This document shows, one piece after another, positions 21,505 through 31,558 of a DNA stretch of 64,000 nt. Numbering within the stretch: position 1 is the first letter of the stretch; every line of letters starts with the position of its first letter. The DNA is taken from the NCBI RefSeq assembly GCF_022965805.1, contig NC_133118.1:6975057-7039056 (forward strand), written 5' to 3'. The notes under the pieces were generated by a model. The model was not told the origin of the DNA, ran no database searches, and saw only the letters and a program-made list of their open reading frames with translations. A program made the translations under genes and the position numbers. This stretch comes from Primulina eburnea. Taxonomy: Eukaryota; Streptophyta; Magnoliopsida; Lamiales; Gesneriaceae.

Positions 21505-22886
21505 ATGTCGAGCTCAAGCGATTCTAGTACCTGTAGCAGTGCCATCTCCTCTGTTGGTGCACAAAATCAGATACCAGCCGGGTTGCGCCCATTGGGGGGG
21601 ACAATTTGATTTATTATGGGATTGGGTCCCGGCCTGAAGATCCTGTGGATCAGATAAAAGATGAGTTCAATCACCCCGGGTCGCAGGCTGGTAAATTACT
21701 ATCTTGCCATTATTTTTCTAGACGTATCCTTTGTATGCTTGGCTTTCTGACACGCTTACCTTGTGATGTAGCTGAAGACATGATCAGGGCGAGTTTTCAG
21801 GAGGCTGCGGCCAAGAGAAAGCCCGAGCAGAGGAAAGCCCGGGCTGAGAAGAAGGCTCAGGAAGAGCGTGAGGAAGAAGAACACCGAGCTCGGGCATTGG
21901 CTCGAGCCCGAGAAGCTGAAGGTCCTCGGGATGAAGCAGAACAGTGGTTCTTGCAGAACCCATTCTTCCCCAGGAAGAGTCCATCGTTCCTGCGGTCGAA
22001 GAAGAGTATGTTCCTCTTAATCAGCGCAAGAGGAAAGCCACCCAAGAGCCTGTGGTCGTAGAGGATGAGGTGGAGGAGATTGCCCGATCTCCTCTTATGA
22101 CCGGTTCTTCTGCTGGGCCTTCTGGGGGAAGGCCTTGGGTTGTCCCTAACATTTTTGGGGACGATATTAGTTCGGATTTGTTAAAAATGATCCGAAGCCT
22201 TCTGCGCCCTGACGAGGTGGCACACCTTAAGGGACTCCATCCTAATATGCTCCTTTGTGAGGGGACGTCCCGAGTTTTTTCTGTAAGTTCGTGAAATTTT
22301 TACCCTTCTTTTTTTTTTCTTTTAAACCCTACGGTTTGATCCTGAATGGGCGCCATGTTTTCAGGGTTTGCAGATGCTTTTACACTCGTTCGAGCGAGTA
22401 GCTGCTGTGGCTAAAGGAGCCAACGCTCGGGCTTCCTCGGCTCAAGAGACACATTCCAAACTTCGAGAAGAGGTGGGTCGCTTGAACGAGCTTCACGAAC
22501 ACGTGTTGGCCCGAGAGAAGGCTATCTGGGAGCAACAGATGGACCTTGTAAAGGCGGAGCTAGCAGTGGCCCGGGAGGAGATACAAGCTTTAAGGGAGGA
22601 AGCCGAGTCCTCCCGTGCCCGAGCCGAGGGTCTCCAGGAGGATATGTCCCTTCTTAAGACTGCCCAGGAGGAGCAGATGAACATCTTTCTAAACTCTCCC
22701 GAGTTTAAGCTCATGCTAGCTAAGAAGGCCTTCCCATATTTCGAACAGGGCTTCAACAAGTGCCTGGAGCAATTCGAGGAGGCAGGTTTAGTTCCTGCTG
22801 ACCAGGAAGAGTTTCCGGACTTAGAGAAGGCAGCAGCCTCTCTCCCTAATGAAGAAGAGGAGCAGGGCAAAGAACAGGATCCCTGA
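21505..22886 (+). pseudogene. Antisense gene B of the Tat element: intron-containing coiled-coil protein
   Basis: The likely start is the ATG at 21505 (a Ser-rich MSSSSDSSTC leader). A frame change at the seven-G run (21594-21600) leads to IYYGIGSRPEDPVDQIKDEF, then a long Lys/Glu/Ala/Arg coiled coil (about 21780-21930). A second frame change near 21935 leads to an acidic region. An intron follows at 22283-22364: GTAAGTT donor, pyrimidine-rich stretch, TTTTCAG acceptor, phase 0. Exon 2 (22365-22886) is a second coiled coil rich in Glu/Ala, ending NEEEEQGKEQDP. No enzyme motif is seen. Relatives are annotated only as hypothetical or transposon-associated proteins. The intron can be removed only from a plus-strand transcript, so this gene is transcribed from its own promoter. 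Confidence 0.65.
22283..22364 (+). other. Intron of antisense gene B
   Basis: GT at 22283 in CTGTAAGTTC and AG at 22364 after a T-rich tract. The flanking codons join in phase 0. The minus-strand genomic RNA would retain it, since its signals are on the other strand. Confidence 0.7.
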
Positions 22887-23053
22887 TAAACTTTGTTGCT
22901 TTTTATTCCCAGGTCCCGGGCACTTTGTAAAGTTTTTCCTTGATGGAATATAGGCGCTTGTTTCCGATTTTGTTTCCTTTCATGCCATAGTAAATTTTTC
23001 GTGATTTTGATTGTCGAGCGAGGTACGATTCCTTTGAAGTTTTGTTATGTTCG

Positions 23054-23480
23054 GGGCACGGGTCCACCGGGCCAGGGTACGGATCCCTGGTCTTTAAAAT
23101 ACAACCGGGGAACGGGTCCACCGGGCTAGGGTACGGATCCCTGGTCTTTAAAATACAACCGGGGTACGGGTCCACCGGGCCAGGGTACGGATCCCTGGTC
23201 TTTAGAATACAACCGGGGTACGGGTCCACCGAGCCAGGGTACGGATCCCTGGTCTTTAAAATAGAACCGGGGTACGGGTCCACCGGGCCAGGGTACGGAT
23301 CCCTGGTCTTTAAAATACAACCGGGGTACGGGTCCACCGGGCCAGGGTACGGATCCCTGGTCTTTAAAATATAACCGGGGTACGGGTCCACCGGTCCAGG
23401 GTACGGATCCATGGTCTTTAAAATATAACCGGGGTACGGGTCCACCGGGCCAGGGTACGGATCCCTGGTCTTTAAAAATA
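23054..23480. repeat. 54-bp minisatellite (8 copies) in the Tat element 3' region
   Basis: GGGTCCACCGGGC recurs at 23060, 23114, 23168, 23222, 23276, 23330, 23384 and 23438, an exact 54-base period with few substitutions. Each unit also carries GGTACGGATCCCTGG. Because 54 is divisible by three, both strands stay open through it (for example PYPGPVDPYPG on the minus strand), but it lies after the integrase stop and is probably untranslated. Plant Tat-type elements are known to carry variable tandem repeats here that can seed satellite DNA. Confidence 0.95.
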
Positions 23481-23529
23481 TTCCTTTGAATAACCTCTTC
23501 ATTTGATGCGATAATAGATACAAATGTTT

Positions 23530-24445
23530 CTAGACATAATACTTCTTTAAGTGAAAAGCATTCCATGGTCTTTTGAGGGTATGTCCTTGAGGATATTCAA
23601 GATAATAAGTTGTGCCCGAGCTGACTCTCTTAATAACTTTGAAAGGTCCCTCCCATTTTGCTTCTAGCTTCCCTACATCACCCACTGGTTTGACTTTCTT
23701 CATGACGAGGTCCCCTACTTGAAAATCTCTTGCCCGAACATGTTTGTTGTAAGATCTTATTATTCGGCTGCGATAAGCTTCCATCCGAAGAGCTGCCCGA
23801 TCTCTCTTTTCTTCAATCAGATCAAGTTCAATGGCTCGAGTTTGGTCATTGTTGTCCGAGTAAGATTTTATTCGGGCGGAAGGCAACCCAATTTCCACAG
23901 GGAGGACTGCTTCTGAGCCATAGACAAGGCTGTAAGGTGTTTCCTGAGTGGATGATCGTGGTGTGGTCCGATATGCCCATAATACACTGGGCAATTCCTC
24001 CACCCAATCTTTGCCTTTCCCATGGAGTCGGGCTTTTAATGCCTGGACAATGATTCTGTTCGTTACCTCGGTTTGACCATTAGCCTGAGGATATGCTACC
24101 GAAGTGAAGGACTGGGTTATCTTCATTTCTTGGCACCAGGAGGTGATCTTATTTCCTTGGAACTGCCTTCCATTATCTGAGATTAATTTCCTCGGGATTC
24201 CATATCTGCAGACAATACTTTTCCACAAGAACTTCATAACCTCGTCTTCGGTGATTCTGGCTAAGGGCTCAGCCTCAACCCACTTGGAGAAATAATCTAC
24301 TGCCACGAGGAGGAATTTCTTCTGTGCTCGGGCTATAGGGAAAGGCCCCACAATATCCAAACTCCACTGGTCAAAAGGGCATGATGCGAAGACTGGTTGC
24401 AGGTTTGCAGCTGGGCGGTGGTGGAAATTAGAGTGATGCTGACAA
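23530..24445 (-). pseudogene. Integrase core and C-terminal domain (Tat)
   Basis: The frame from 24360 to 23530 contains the DDE core: Asp in DIVGPFPIA, Asp in ISDNGRQF, and Glu in ANGQTEVTNR. It then has the LWAYRTTPRSSTQETPY and LVYGSEAVLPVEIG blocks and a GPF-type C-terminal domain (KWEGPFKVIKRV). It ends LKKYYV at 23530. No chromodomain is present, as expected for Tat. The frame continues upstream to the TAG at about 24448, which splits the zinc finger between its two Cys pairs and separates this part from the N-terminal half. Otherwise the core looks intact. Confidence 0.9.
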
Positions 24446-24447
24446 CC

Positions 24448-25290
24448 CTAACATTTTTGAACAAAACGGGCGGCATCCTGGGTCATCCGAGGCCACCAGA
24501 ATTCGGTCAATACGGCTTTGCGAGATATCGCTGTCGCACCGAGGTGTTCACCGCAGCATCCTTCATGTATCTCTCGAAGGACATAATCCACCTCTTCTTC
24601 CACTAAGCATTTAAGCAAGGGGCCCTGATGAGATCGTCTGTACAAGATATTATTTAGAAGAACGAACCTGGGCGCTTGTTTCCTAATTTTTGCAGCCTGG
24701 ACTGGATCCTCTGGGATTTTTTTATGCTCTATGTATTCCATGAGAGGGGCCATCCATGAGTTTGCTGGAGGCGGGGGTGTTTCTTCTTCAAGGGATGATA
24801 CTAGCCGAGTAAAACAGAGAACCTCCCGGGTGCTTACTTCTGTCAAGGAAGCAGCCAGTTTGGCTAACACGTTGGCCTCGGTGTTTTCTTCCCGGGGAAT
24901 CTGCTCGATACTCCAGTCTGTAAAGGGTGAAGCTTGAGAAGTAATAAGTTTTAAGTACTTGAGCATCTTTTCATTCTTGACCTCGTAAGCTCCTTTAATT
25001 TGTTGGGTAACTAGCTGGGAGTCGGAATAGATGATGATTCGGGAGGCCCCCACTTCTCGGGCAGCACGCAACCCTGCCAAAACAGCTTCGTATTCCGCTT
25101 CGTTATTCGTGGCCCTAGAGTCAATCTTCAGAGCCAATTTAACTTTCTCTTCTAGTGGGGAGACCAAGACAATCCCCACTCCACACCCTGATATGTTTGA
25201 GGCGCCATCAACAAATACCCTCCATACTCCTTCTTCTCCGGGCTGAATCATTTCTGTTAAGAAATCTGATAATGCATGTGCTTTATGGTA
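24448..25290 (-). pseudogene. Second (archaeal-type) RNase H and integrase zinc domain (Tat)
   Basis: The 267-residue frame from 25251 starts in the linker (MIQPGEEGVWRVFVDGASN) and shows the extra RNase H: DGASN, NNEAEYEAVLAGL, YSDSQLVTQQ and EENTEANVLAKLA give the acidic active-site residues. The integrase HHCC domain follows (LREIHEGCCGEH, FWWPRMTQDAARFVQKC) and ends at a TAG where Gln would be expected. A dual RNase H is diagnostic of the Tat group. Upstream, a frameshift near 25280 separates it from the first RNase H. It is part of one broken polyprotein. Confidence 0.9.
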
Positions 25291-25775
25291 GCCCGGGGTT
25301 TGTATTCAATATCATACTCCCCGAGTTCCACAGTCCATTTGATCATTCTCCCCGAGACCTCTGCGTGAGTCATGATTCTCCCGAGAGGAGAATTAGTGAG
25401 GACTACGATGGGATGCGAGAGGAAATACGGCCTTAGCTTTCAAGCAGTCATTACTAAAGCCAATACGATCTTTTCTAATTCACTGTATCTCAACTCGGCT
25501 CCTCGGAGGACGTGACTGACATAATAGACAGGCTTCTGATTGGTCCCTTCTTCTTTGATGAGTACGGAGCTAACAGCAATTTCGGTGGCCGAGAGATAGA
25601 CCCACAATTTTTCTCCGGGTTCCAGCTTTGCCAAGACATGCAGTTCAGCTAGGTGTTTTTTCAAATCTTGAAAGGCCTGCTCGCAATTGTCATCCCAACC
25701 GAATTTCTGTACTTTCCTCAGAACTTGAAAGAAAGGGTAACTACGGTGTGCCGATCGGGAAATGAAGCGTGACAA
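25290..25775 (-). pseudogene. First RNase H region (Tat)
   Basis: The frame from 25775 has the RT-RNase H connection (SRFISRSAHRSYPFFQVLRK) and the vestigial RNase H (LWVYLSATEIAVSSVLIKEE, PVYYVSHVLRGAELRYSELE). It stops at TGA 25440-25442. The downstream codons continue in frame (KLRPYFLSHPIVVLTN, WTVELGEYDIEYKPRA), so that TGA is a point mutation. A frameshift near 25280 then interrupts it. Confidence 0.88.
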
Positions 25776-25787
25776 GGCCGCAATTCT

Positions 25788-27227
25788 TCATGTCAATTTT
25801 TGCACGTCCCGGACAGACTGAGGAGAGGGCATGTCCACGATGGCTCGGATTTTTTCTGGGTTAACCTCAATTCCTCGGTCCGTGACCACGAATCCCAAGA
25901 AATTTCCGCTTTTAACCCCAAACACACATTTGGCCGGATTAAGTTTTATTCTGTACTGTTTCAGAGTGGCAAAAGTTTCGGCTAAGTCATCAATAAAATG
26001 AGATACTTCCCGGGTTTTGATTAGAATGTCATCCACATACACCTCGATATTGCGACCTATCTGTTTCTGAAATACAAGATTCATCAATCGTTGGTACGTA
26101 GCCCCTGCATTCTTTAATCCGAAAGGCATTACAACATAGCAAAAGGTACCCCCGGAGGTAATGAAGCTAGCTTTATCTTGATCTTCCAAAGATAAAGGGA
26201 TCTGATGATATCCTTGATATGCATCCAGAAAGCTTAACAGTTCACATCCAGAAGTGGAATCGACCAGTTGATCGATCCGGGGGAGTGGATAGCAATCTTT
26301 CGGGCAAGCTTTATTCAAGTCTCTGAAATCAACGCACATCCTCCATTTCCCAGTAGATTTTGGGACAAGGACCACGTTGGACAACCACGAAGGGAAATGG
26401 ACTTCCCTAATGTGCCCGGCCTTTAGCAACTCTTCCACCTGCTTTTCAATTACTTTATCTTTTTCAGGGCCAAAATGTCGCTTTTTCTGCTTGACTGGCC
26501 GGGATCCCGGGAGGATGTTTAATTTATGCTCGGCCACTCGGGGCGAGATCCCGGACAATTCCTGCTGAGACCAAGCAAAGACATCAACGTTAGTTCTCAA
26601 ACATTGCAAGAGGTTTACCCGGGTGGTTGCGCAGATGTCTCGGGCCACCCGGACGTTCTTCCCGAGCTCGATTTCCACCACTTCTTGTTCTTCTTCCGCC
26701 ACAAAGTGCACTTCTCTTTCATGGGTCCCCTCCTGGTGGTCTTTCTTCTTCCCTTCCCTCCTTGCCTTCTTTTGGTCAACCCGGACTGTTTCCCCATAAC
26801 ATCTTCGAGAAGAGGGCTGATCTCCTTTAGCTTCTCCAACATGTCCTTGCACTGGGAATTTGATTTTCTGATGATAAGTTGAAGCCACAGCCTTCATTTC
26901 GTTCATGGCCGGCCTTCCCAGTATGACATTGTATGAAGACGGGGCGTCCACCACTGTGAACGTAGTCATCACAGTCTTCCTCAAGTCTCCCATGCCCAGT
27001 GTCAAAGGTAGAGCGATTTCTCCCTCTGGATATACGTCGTGGCCGGCAAACCCGAATAGGGCAGTTTCAACGGCTTCTAGCTGGTATTCATGTAAATCCA
27101 TTTGAACCAGGGCCTCTTTGAAAATAACATTAACGGAGCTCCCATTGTCTACAAAAACCCTCAATACGTCGTAATTGGCCACTCGGGCTTGGATGACAAG
27201 AGCGTCATTGTGAGGCAAACTCACCCC
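25788..27227 (-). pseudogene. Protease and reverse transcriptase (Tat)
   Basis: Residues from 27224 begin SLPHNDALVIQARVANYDVL, then the protease active site FVDNGSSVNVIF (D-N-G instead of the usual D-T-G, a variant also seen in this group) and the flap-side GRPAMNEMKAV. RT follows: CVDFRDLNKACPKDCYPLPR, the catalytic VYVDDILIK, and LNPAKCVFGVKSGNFLGF. It ends at a TGA (25788-25790) inside the usual V-Q-K-L-T-G connection. An in-frame TGA (27228-27230) separates it from gag. Apart from these two stops the 478-residue stretch is uninterrupted. Confidence 0.92.
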
Positions 27228-28741
27228 TCAGAGATCTTCTGGTCCAAAGCTTATAACCGGCTCGTCTCTCCTTTTTCCATCAACCTCTAAACATTCCTTC
27301 CTACTCCTCGCCTTCCTAGCCCGGTTAGAGTCACCATCAGTAGACCTTCCTGAAATCATTTTGATTATCCCTCGACTTGAGGAGGGATCCTTCTTTTTTG
27401 CTGGTTTGAGTCTCTCCTCCCGGGTACTCATGTATCCTCCCCGCCTCCCACTTGGGGTGCTCACCGTTTTTGGAGGCATATTCGATATTGGACGTCTAGA
27501 CAACCAGGGTGGCTGTCTAGACCTATCTCGCGGAAGGTGAGGCGCCGACTCAAGATGCTTATTGGAATTTCTCCCCAGAACCCGGCATTCATTGGTATTG
27601 TGGGCACAATCTTTATGGAGGGTACAATATCCCTTCTGCTCTGGCCTGGGGGCTCTTGCCACAGAGTTGGGAGGAGGGGCTTCATCTGATCTGCATTCCT
27701 GAATCTCTCTGTCTCGAGCAACTTTCAAAGGCACACGGGGGAAGTGTCCCGAGCCGTTCCTCTTAGGAGCTCTATCTTCGGTTTTGACAGCCCGATCTCC
27801 CCTTGCTCTCTTCAAAGCCTCTTTCTTCTGGTTTTGCGCTTCTTCCATATTAATGTATTTCTCCACTCGGGATAAGAGATCCTCGAAATTTCCGGGCAAT
27901 TTTTTGGTTAAGGACCGGAAAAAATCCCCCACCCATAGCCCTTGCATAAATGCTGTGGTCTTTGTCTCGGGTGCAAAGGTTGGTACATCCAGGGCCACCC
28001 GGTTGAACCTTTTGAGATAAGCTCTTAGGGTCTCATCTTGCCTCTGCTTTACTTCAAATAAACTGAAAGCGGTTTTTTTTTGTACTTCTTGCTGCTGCTA
28101 AATTGATGCAAGAATACCTTTTGAAAATCCTCGAAACAGCGGATGCTTTGTGGTGCCAACCCTTCAAACCATCTCTGCGCAGAATCTATCAAGGTGGTGA
28201 GGAACACCTTACATTTAATTTGGTCCTCATAACAATGTAGCATGGCCATATTTTCGAAACGAGCGAGGTGCTCCTCAGGGTCAGAACTCCCATCATAATC
28301 TTTGATTTTTGCTGATTTGAAATGCCCGGGGAGTGGTTCCCGAACAATGATGTCAGAAAACGGGCAACCCTTAACGACAGGAACATTGCCTTTAGAACCA
28401 ACCTGCCCCTCTAACACTTTCACCTTTTTTCTTAACTCCTCCAGTTCTTCCGCAACAGTGGGAGACTTAGAACCCGCGCTTGATTCCCTTTCTTCTTCCC
28501 CTCTTTCTTCTTCTAATGGCCGCTCCCGCTGCTGCTCGGGGTGATTGTCATGATGAGAGGTGGCCTTCTTGGTTGCAGCCATCTTAACTGCATCGGCTAT
28601 AATCTTCTGCAACTCTTCAGGAGTTAGATGAATGGTAGGCTGAGGGCCATTGGGAGGAGGGCCACCCGCACCAGAAAGACGGGTATTGTTTTCCTCTTGG
28701 ACTCGAGAGGTGTCTTGGTTAGCTCTCCTAGTGGGAGCCAT
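27228..28741 (-). pseudogene. gag (Tat) with one frameshift
   Basis: From the ATG at 28741 (MAPTRRANQD) the frame encodes an acidic, helical N-terminus and the capsid (PFSDIIVREPLPGHFKSAKI, DPEEHLARFENMAMLHCYED, RWFEGLAPQSI). A frameshift falls at the T-run near 28072-28080. It resumes from about 28046 to 27228 with the end of capsid (AFMQGLWVGDFFRSLTKKLP), an Arg/Lys-rich linker and a C-x2-H-x4-H-x4-C-like knuckle (CTLHKDCAHNTNEC). It ends at the TGA before protease. The break lies in a homopolymer, so a sequencing error should be excluded. Confidence 0.88.
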
Positions 28742-28767
28742 ATCAACGCCTTTAGAACTCAGTGCTT

Positions 28768-28784
28768 CCCACAGACGGCGCCAA
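28768..28784 (-). other. Primer-binding site of the Tat element
   Basis: The minus strand reads TTGGCGCCGTCTGTGGG right after the LTR end GACATCA. TGGCGCCG matches the acceptor end of plant Asp-type tRNAs; the remainder differs from the Athila site at 35565, so the exact tRNA is uncertain. Confidence 0.75.
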
Positions 28785-29531
28785 TGATGTCACCCGGGCA
28801 AAATGGTCGAGTTGGGTCGGGAACTCTACCGGGTAAACTATCAAAAATTTATAATGAGGGAAACTGAGCAAGGACTGTATCAGTGGTGAAGATATATCTC
28901 TGCAACACGGCCTTAGCTGTAACCTGTAAACAAGGACATTAACTCGTGAATGGGCGCCGGAGGGGTATCCGGCGTGACCACTCCGATGCTTAAGTCAGCC
29001 GAGTACTCAAGCAAGAAAACCAATGTAGCCCAATGGGGGCTGTGATGATTGGTGTAATAAATGGGAGTATTAAATGTCAAATGAGTGTGTGTTAAATGCG
29101 GATAAAAACCTGATATTTATAGTAGAAGAAGCAATGATGACCTCGTTTTTTGTGTGTGGGAATTAAATATAGTAGGGTGGCTGATTGTACCCTATTATTC
29201 TGACATGTCCAATTTCATGCTAGTTCTGTCTCGTCTGTCCTGTCAACCATTAATATGAACTAGGGATAGGTCGGCTGGATATGCAATCTATTAAGTCAAC
29301 GCCATTAAATGCCCCCCCCGCATCGAGGTGACAGATGAGAAAACTTCTCGGGTAGTCTTGTCAAAACTCGGGCGTTACGCCCTGAGCGACCCATGACCCA
29401 GGATACGAGTGTTTACTTCCGCATTCAACTTTGGCAATATTCTGCCCTGACCCGGGCGCCGCTCATGGGCCCGCCATATGACCCGAGAGATCCCGGGTCC
29501 TATCAATGTCCCGGGACATATCGGGGTATCA
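28785..29531 (-). repeat. 5' LTR of the Tat element (747 bp)
   Basis: Copy of 19494-20241, flanked by TATTA at 29532. On the minus strand TATAAATATC (29112-29121) is the likely TATA box for the genomic RNA, with transcription heading to gag at 28741. Confidence 0.92.
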
Positions 29532-29536
29532 TATTA

Positions 29537-30881
29537 GATTGTCAAACAACTGTAATTCATATTCATATCATGAGATTCAAACCGAGAGTAACAACTAACA
29601 CATGTTTTTTACTGAGAAATTTCATCGAGTGGTTGGAGTACATGGTTAACTAACAGGGAGAAAACATAGTAAAAAGATTAGGATATTACCTTGATCGATA
29701 AGATCTTGAATGCGAAAACATCAACAGATCGAGATAACTGTATCGAAAGATCAAGATAAAACATGAAGAATAAAATACAAATCAATGTCCAAATAAAATA
29801 CGAACAATGAAGTACAATCCTTGATTGATTATTATTATAAAATAGCGACCGATCCACACGCGCTGTACGTATAATATATTGCATACGTGTAATATATTTT
29901 TATTTTTAAAATACTTGTTTTAATTATGATATTATGTGAAATCATGCAAATGTAATAATAACACAATAAATATTATATATTGCATATATGAAGCTTCTTA
30001 TTGTATATGTTCAAGCAGGATATCACGTGTCACCATAACCGCTAATCAATATATTAATGACATGTACACACCTAAAATTTATCAAGAGACCATACTGTAA
30101 AAATCAGAATAAAGTAACTATTTTTTCTTCAAGATTACATGTTTCAAGAAAGCATCATCCATGAACATGTGGCTAAGAAAAGAAAGAGGTCATTGTTAGA
30201 CAATAAAATACTGTAGAATTGTAGAAACCGTATGTACCCAAATGAAGCATATCATTAGCAAAAAACACCTTTTTGTCAATATAAAGCACATAAAACCAAT
30301 TGAATGAGGAAGCATAAAGAATTGAAAATAAGGAAATTTTAATTGAGTGGGAAATTGTTTTTTGTTTTAGAGGACAAATTTTCAAGGTAACTATCTTCCT
30401 ATGCTTTAATCCATGTCTACTGCAAATTTTTTTTTTCAATAGTTTATTCATGTGTAGATGTAACCCTTCTTCTGTCTGCGGTAGAAAATAATCCATAGCC
30501 TTGAAAACTGAATAATAGAGAGTTTGTGATAATTTTCTTTTATTGAAAGCTTATTTAGTAAAACAGATTACAAAGGAAATTAAGGGAATGGGGACATGAC
30601 CGTGGTGAAGATAAAACATCCATTCGTAACTCAAGGAAACCATAAATACCTCGGTGAATGAGAAAAATCGTACTCTTCTTCAGGACCATTTTGTGCAAAA
30701 CCCTAAAAATAAATTAAATCAAGAATTTTTTTTTAAAAAACGGAATTAAAATTTGTATTTTAGCGTTTTTGAGTGTGGCGAATTATCTTCGTGTATTGTA
30801 TATTTTTCTTTTATTGGAAGCTATTTAGTTCAACTGACGAGTCAACTAATTTCACCAGCCCAACTGAAAGTTCAGATGAGA
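29537..30881. other. AT-rich spacer between elements, no gene
   Basis: No coding frame with recognisable content. A diverged Helitron 3' end lies at about 29846-29875. The rest is low-complexity AT-rich sequence. Confidence 0.55.
29846..29876 (-). other. Diverged Helitron 3' end
   Basis: ATAGCGACCGATCCACACGCGCTG aligns with CTAGCAACCGAGGCACACGCGTTG at 10363, including the AT-rich flank. The terminal CTAG has become CTAT and the hairpin is imperfect. No matching 5' TC end is found to the right, so this is a remnant. Confidence 0.45.
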
Positions 30882-30886
30882 AGTTA
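30882..30886. repeat. Target site duplication AGTTA (left) of the 5S-LTR element
   Basis: AGTTA precedes 30887 and recurs at 33217-33221 after the second LTR. This shows that the two 5S-bearing repeats are the ends of one insertion. Confidence 0.8.
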
Positions 30887-31171
30887 TGTGAGGCCCGGGG
30901 CCGAAGAGGGCGGGGGGTGATCGTCGGTGCCATGAGGTTGCACGGACAATGAGCGGCTCCTGGCAGGCTTCTAGGTGGAGGGAACATGAATGAACCGATC
31001 CCACACCAGAATGAGAGGGATTCCGAGACTGTTCAATGTAATGGACTGTACAGTTGAAGAAGGCTTAAAAGATTTGATATGTACTACTCATACCACGAAG
31101 GTGCATCTTCTTTTCGGTAGCTCATCACATAAGAGCTCCAAATTTAAGCGTGCTTGACTTGGGGCAATTTT
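30887..31171 (+). repeat. Truncated 5' LTR with 5S-like sequence
   Basis: Follows 32818-33100 closely with a few substitutions (for example AAATTTAAGCG instead of AAAGTTAAGCG in the 5S box A). It stops at the G run, losing 5S box C and the LTR end. Confidence 0.85.
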
Positions 31172-31197
31172 GGGGGGGGGGGGGGGGGGGGGGGGGG
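31172..31197. repeat. 26-base poly-G run
   Basis: Pure G from 31172 to 31197, exactly where the left LTR departs from its partner. Such runs are rare in plant DNA and often mark sequencing or assembly faults. Confidence 0.95.
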
Positions 31198-31202
31198 AGA
31201 AT

Positions 31203-31558
31203 TGTAACGTCCGAAAAATCAGTCCACGTAAACCACATGCATGCAAAAATATTTTAATTGCTTAATTGTTTTATTTAATTTTTTTAAATGCGTGCATGAT
31301 ATTTATTATATGATTAAATGTATACTTGCATGATTAAATGATATATGACATGATTGCATTAAATTAAGAATTTTTCCGAATATTCGATAATAGGCAGGGA
31401 AAAGGAGACCAGGGACGACCAAGACAAGGATATGTATTTTTAATTAATTAATGGCAAGGCTTCCTAATAGCATTTAAAAAAATTAAATAAAACAATTAAG
31501 CAATTAAAATATTTTTGCATGCATGTGGTTTACGTGAACTGATTTTTCGGACTTTACA
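31203..31558. repeat. Large foldback (inverted repeat, arms about 90 bp)
   Basis: Arm 1 (31203 to about 31293, starting TGTAACGTCCGAAAAATCAG) is repeated in inverted form ending at 31558 with only about two mismatches. The spacer is about 175 bp. Both arm tips have the TGTA start of an LTR, so it looks like two LTR beginnings head to head. Confidence 0.85.

Larger units (their letters stand above)
19494..29531 (-). mobile_element. Complete Tat-lineage Ty3/gypsy element with antisense genes
   Basis: Near-identical LTRs (19494-20241 and 28785-29531) are flanked by TATTA at 19489-19493 and 29532-29536. On the minus strand the order is LTR, primer-binding site, gag, protease-RT-RNase H, a second RNase H, integrase, minisatellite, two opposite-strand genes, polypurine tract, LTR. 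The second RNase H before integrase and antisense ORFs near the 3' end are known traits of the plant Tat group (for example Grande and Retand). Several frameshifts and stops disable gag-pol. Confidence 0.93.

Noticed and set aside
23054..23480. CRISPR array
   Set aside because: Direct repeats are contiguous with no unique spacers, and this is plant DNA.
23042..23566. Plus- and minus-strand frames through the 54-bp minisatellite as a repeat protein
   Set aside because: The period is a multiple of three, so frames stay open by chance. The array lies after the integrase stop and has no start context.
30500..30520. AATAATAGAGAG as the 5' end of the Helitron remnant at 29846
   Set aside because: The base next to the would-be TC start is C on the Helitron strand, not A, and similarity to the 16707 end is short.
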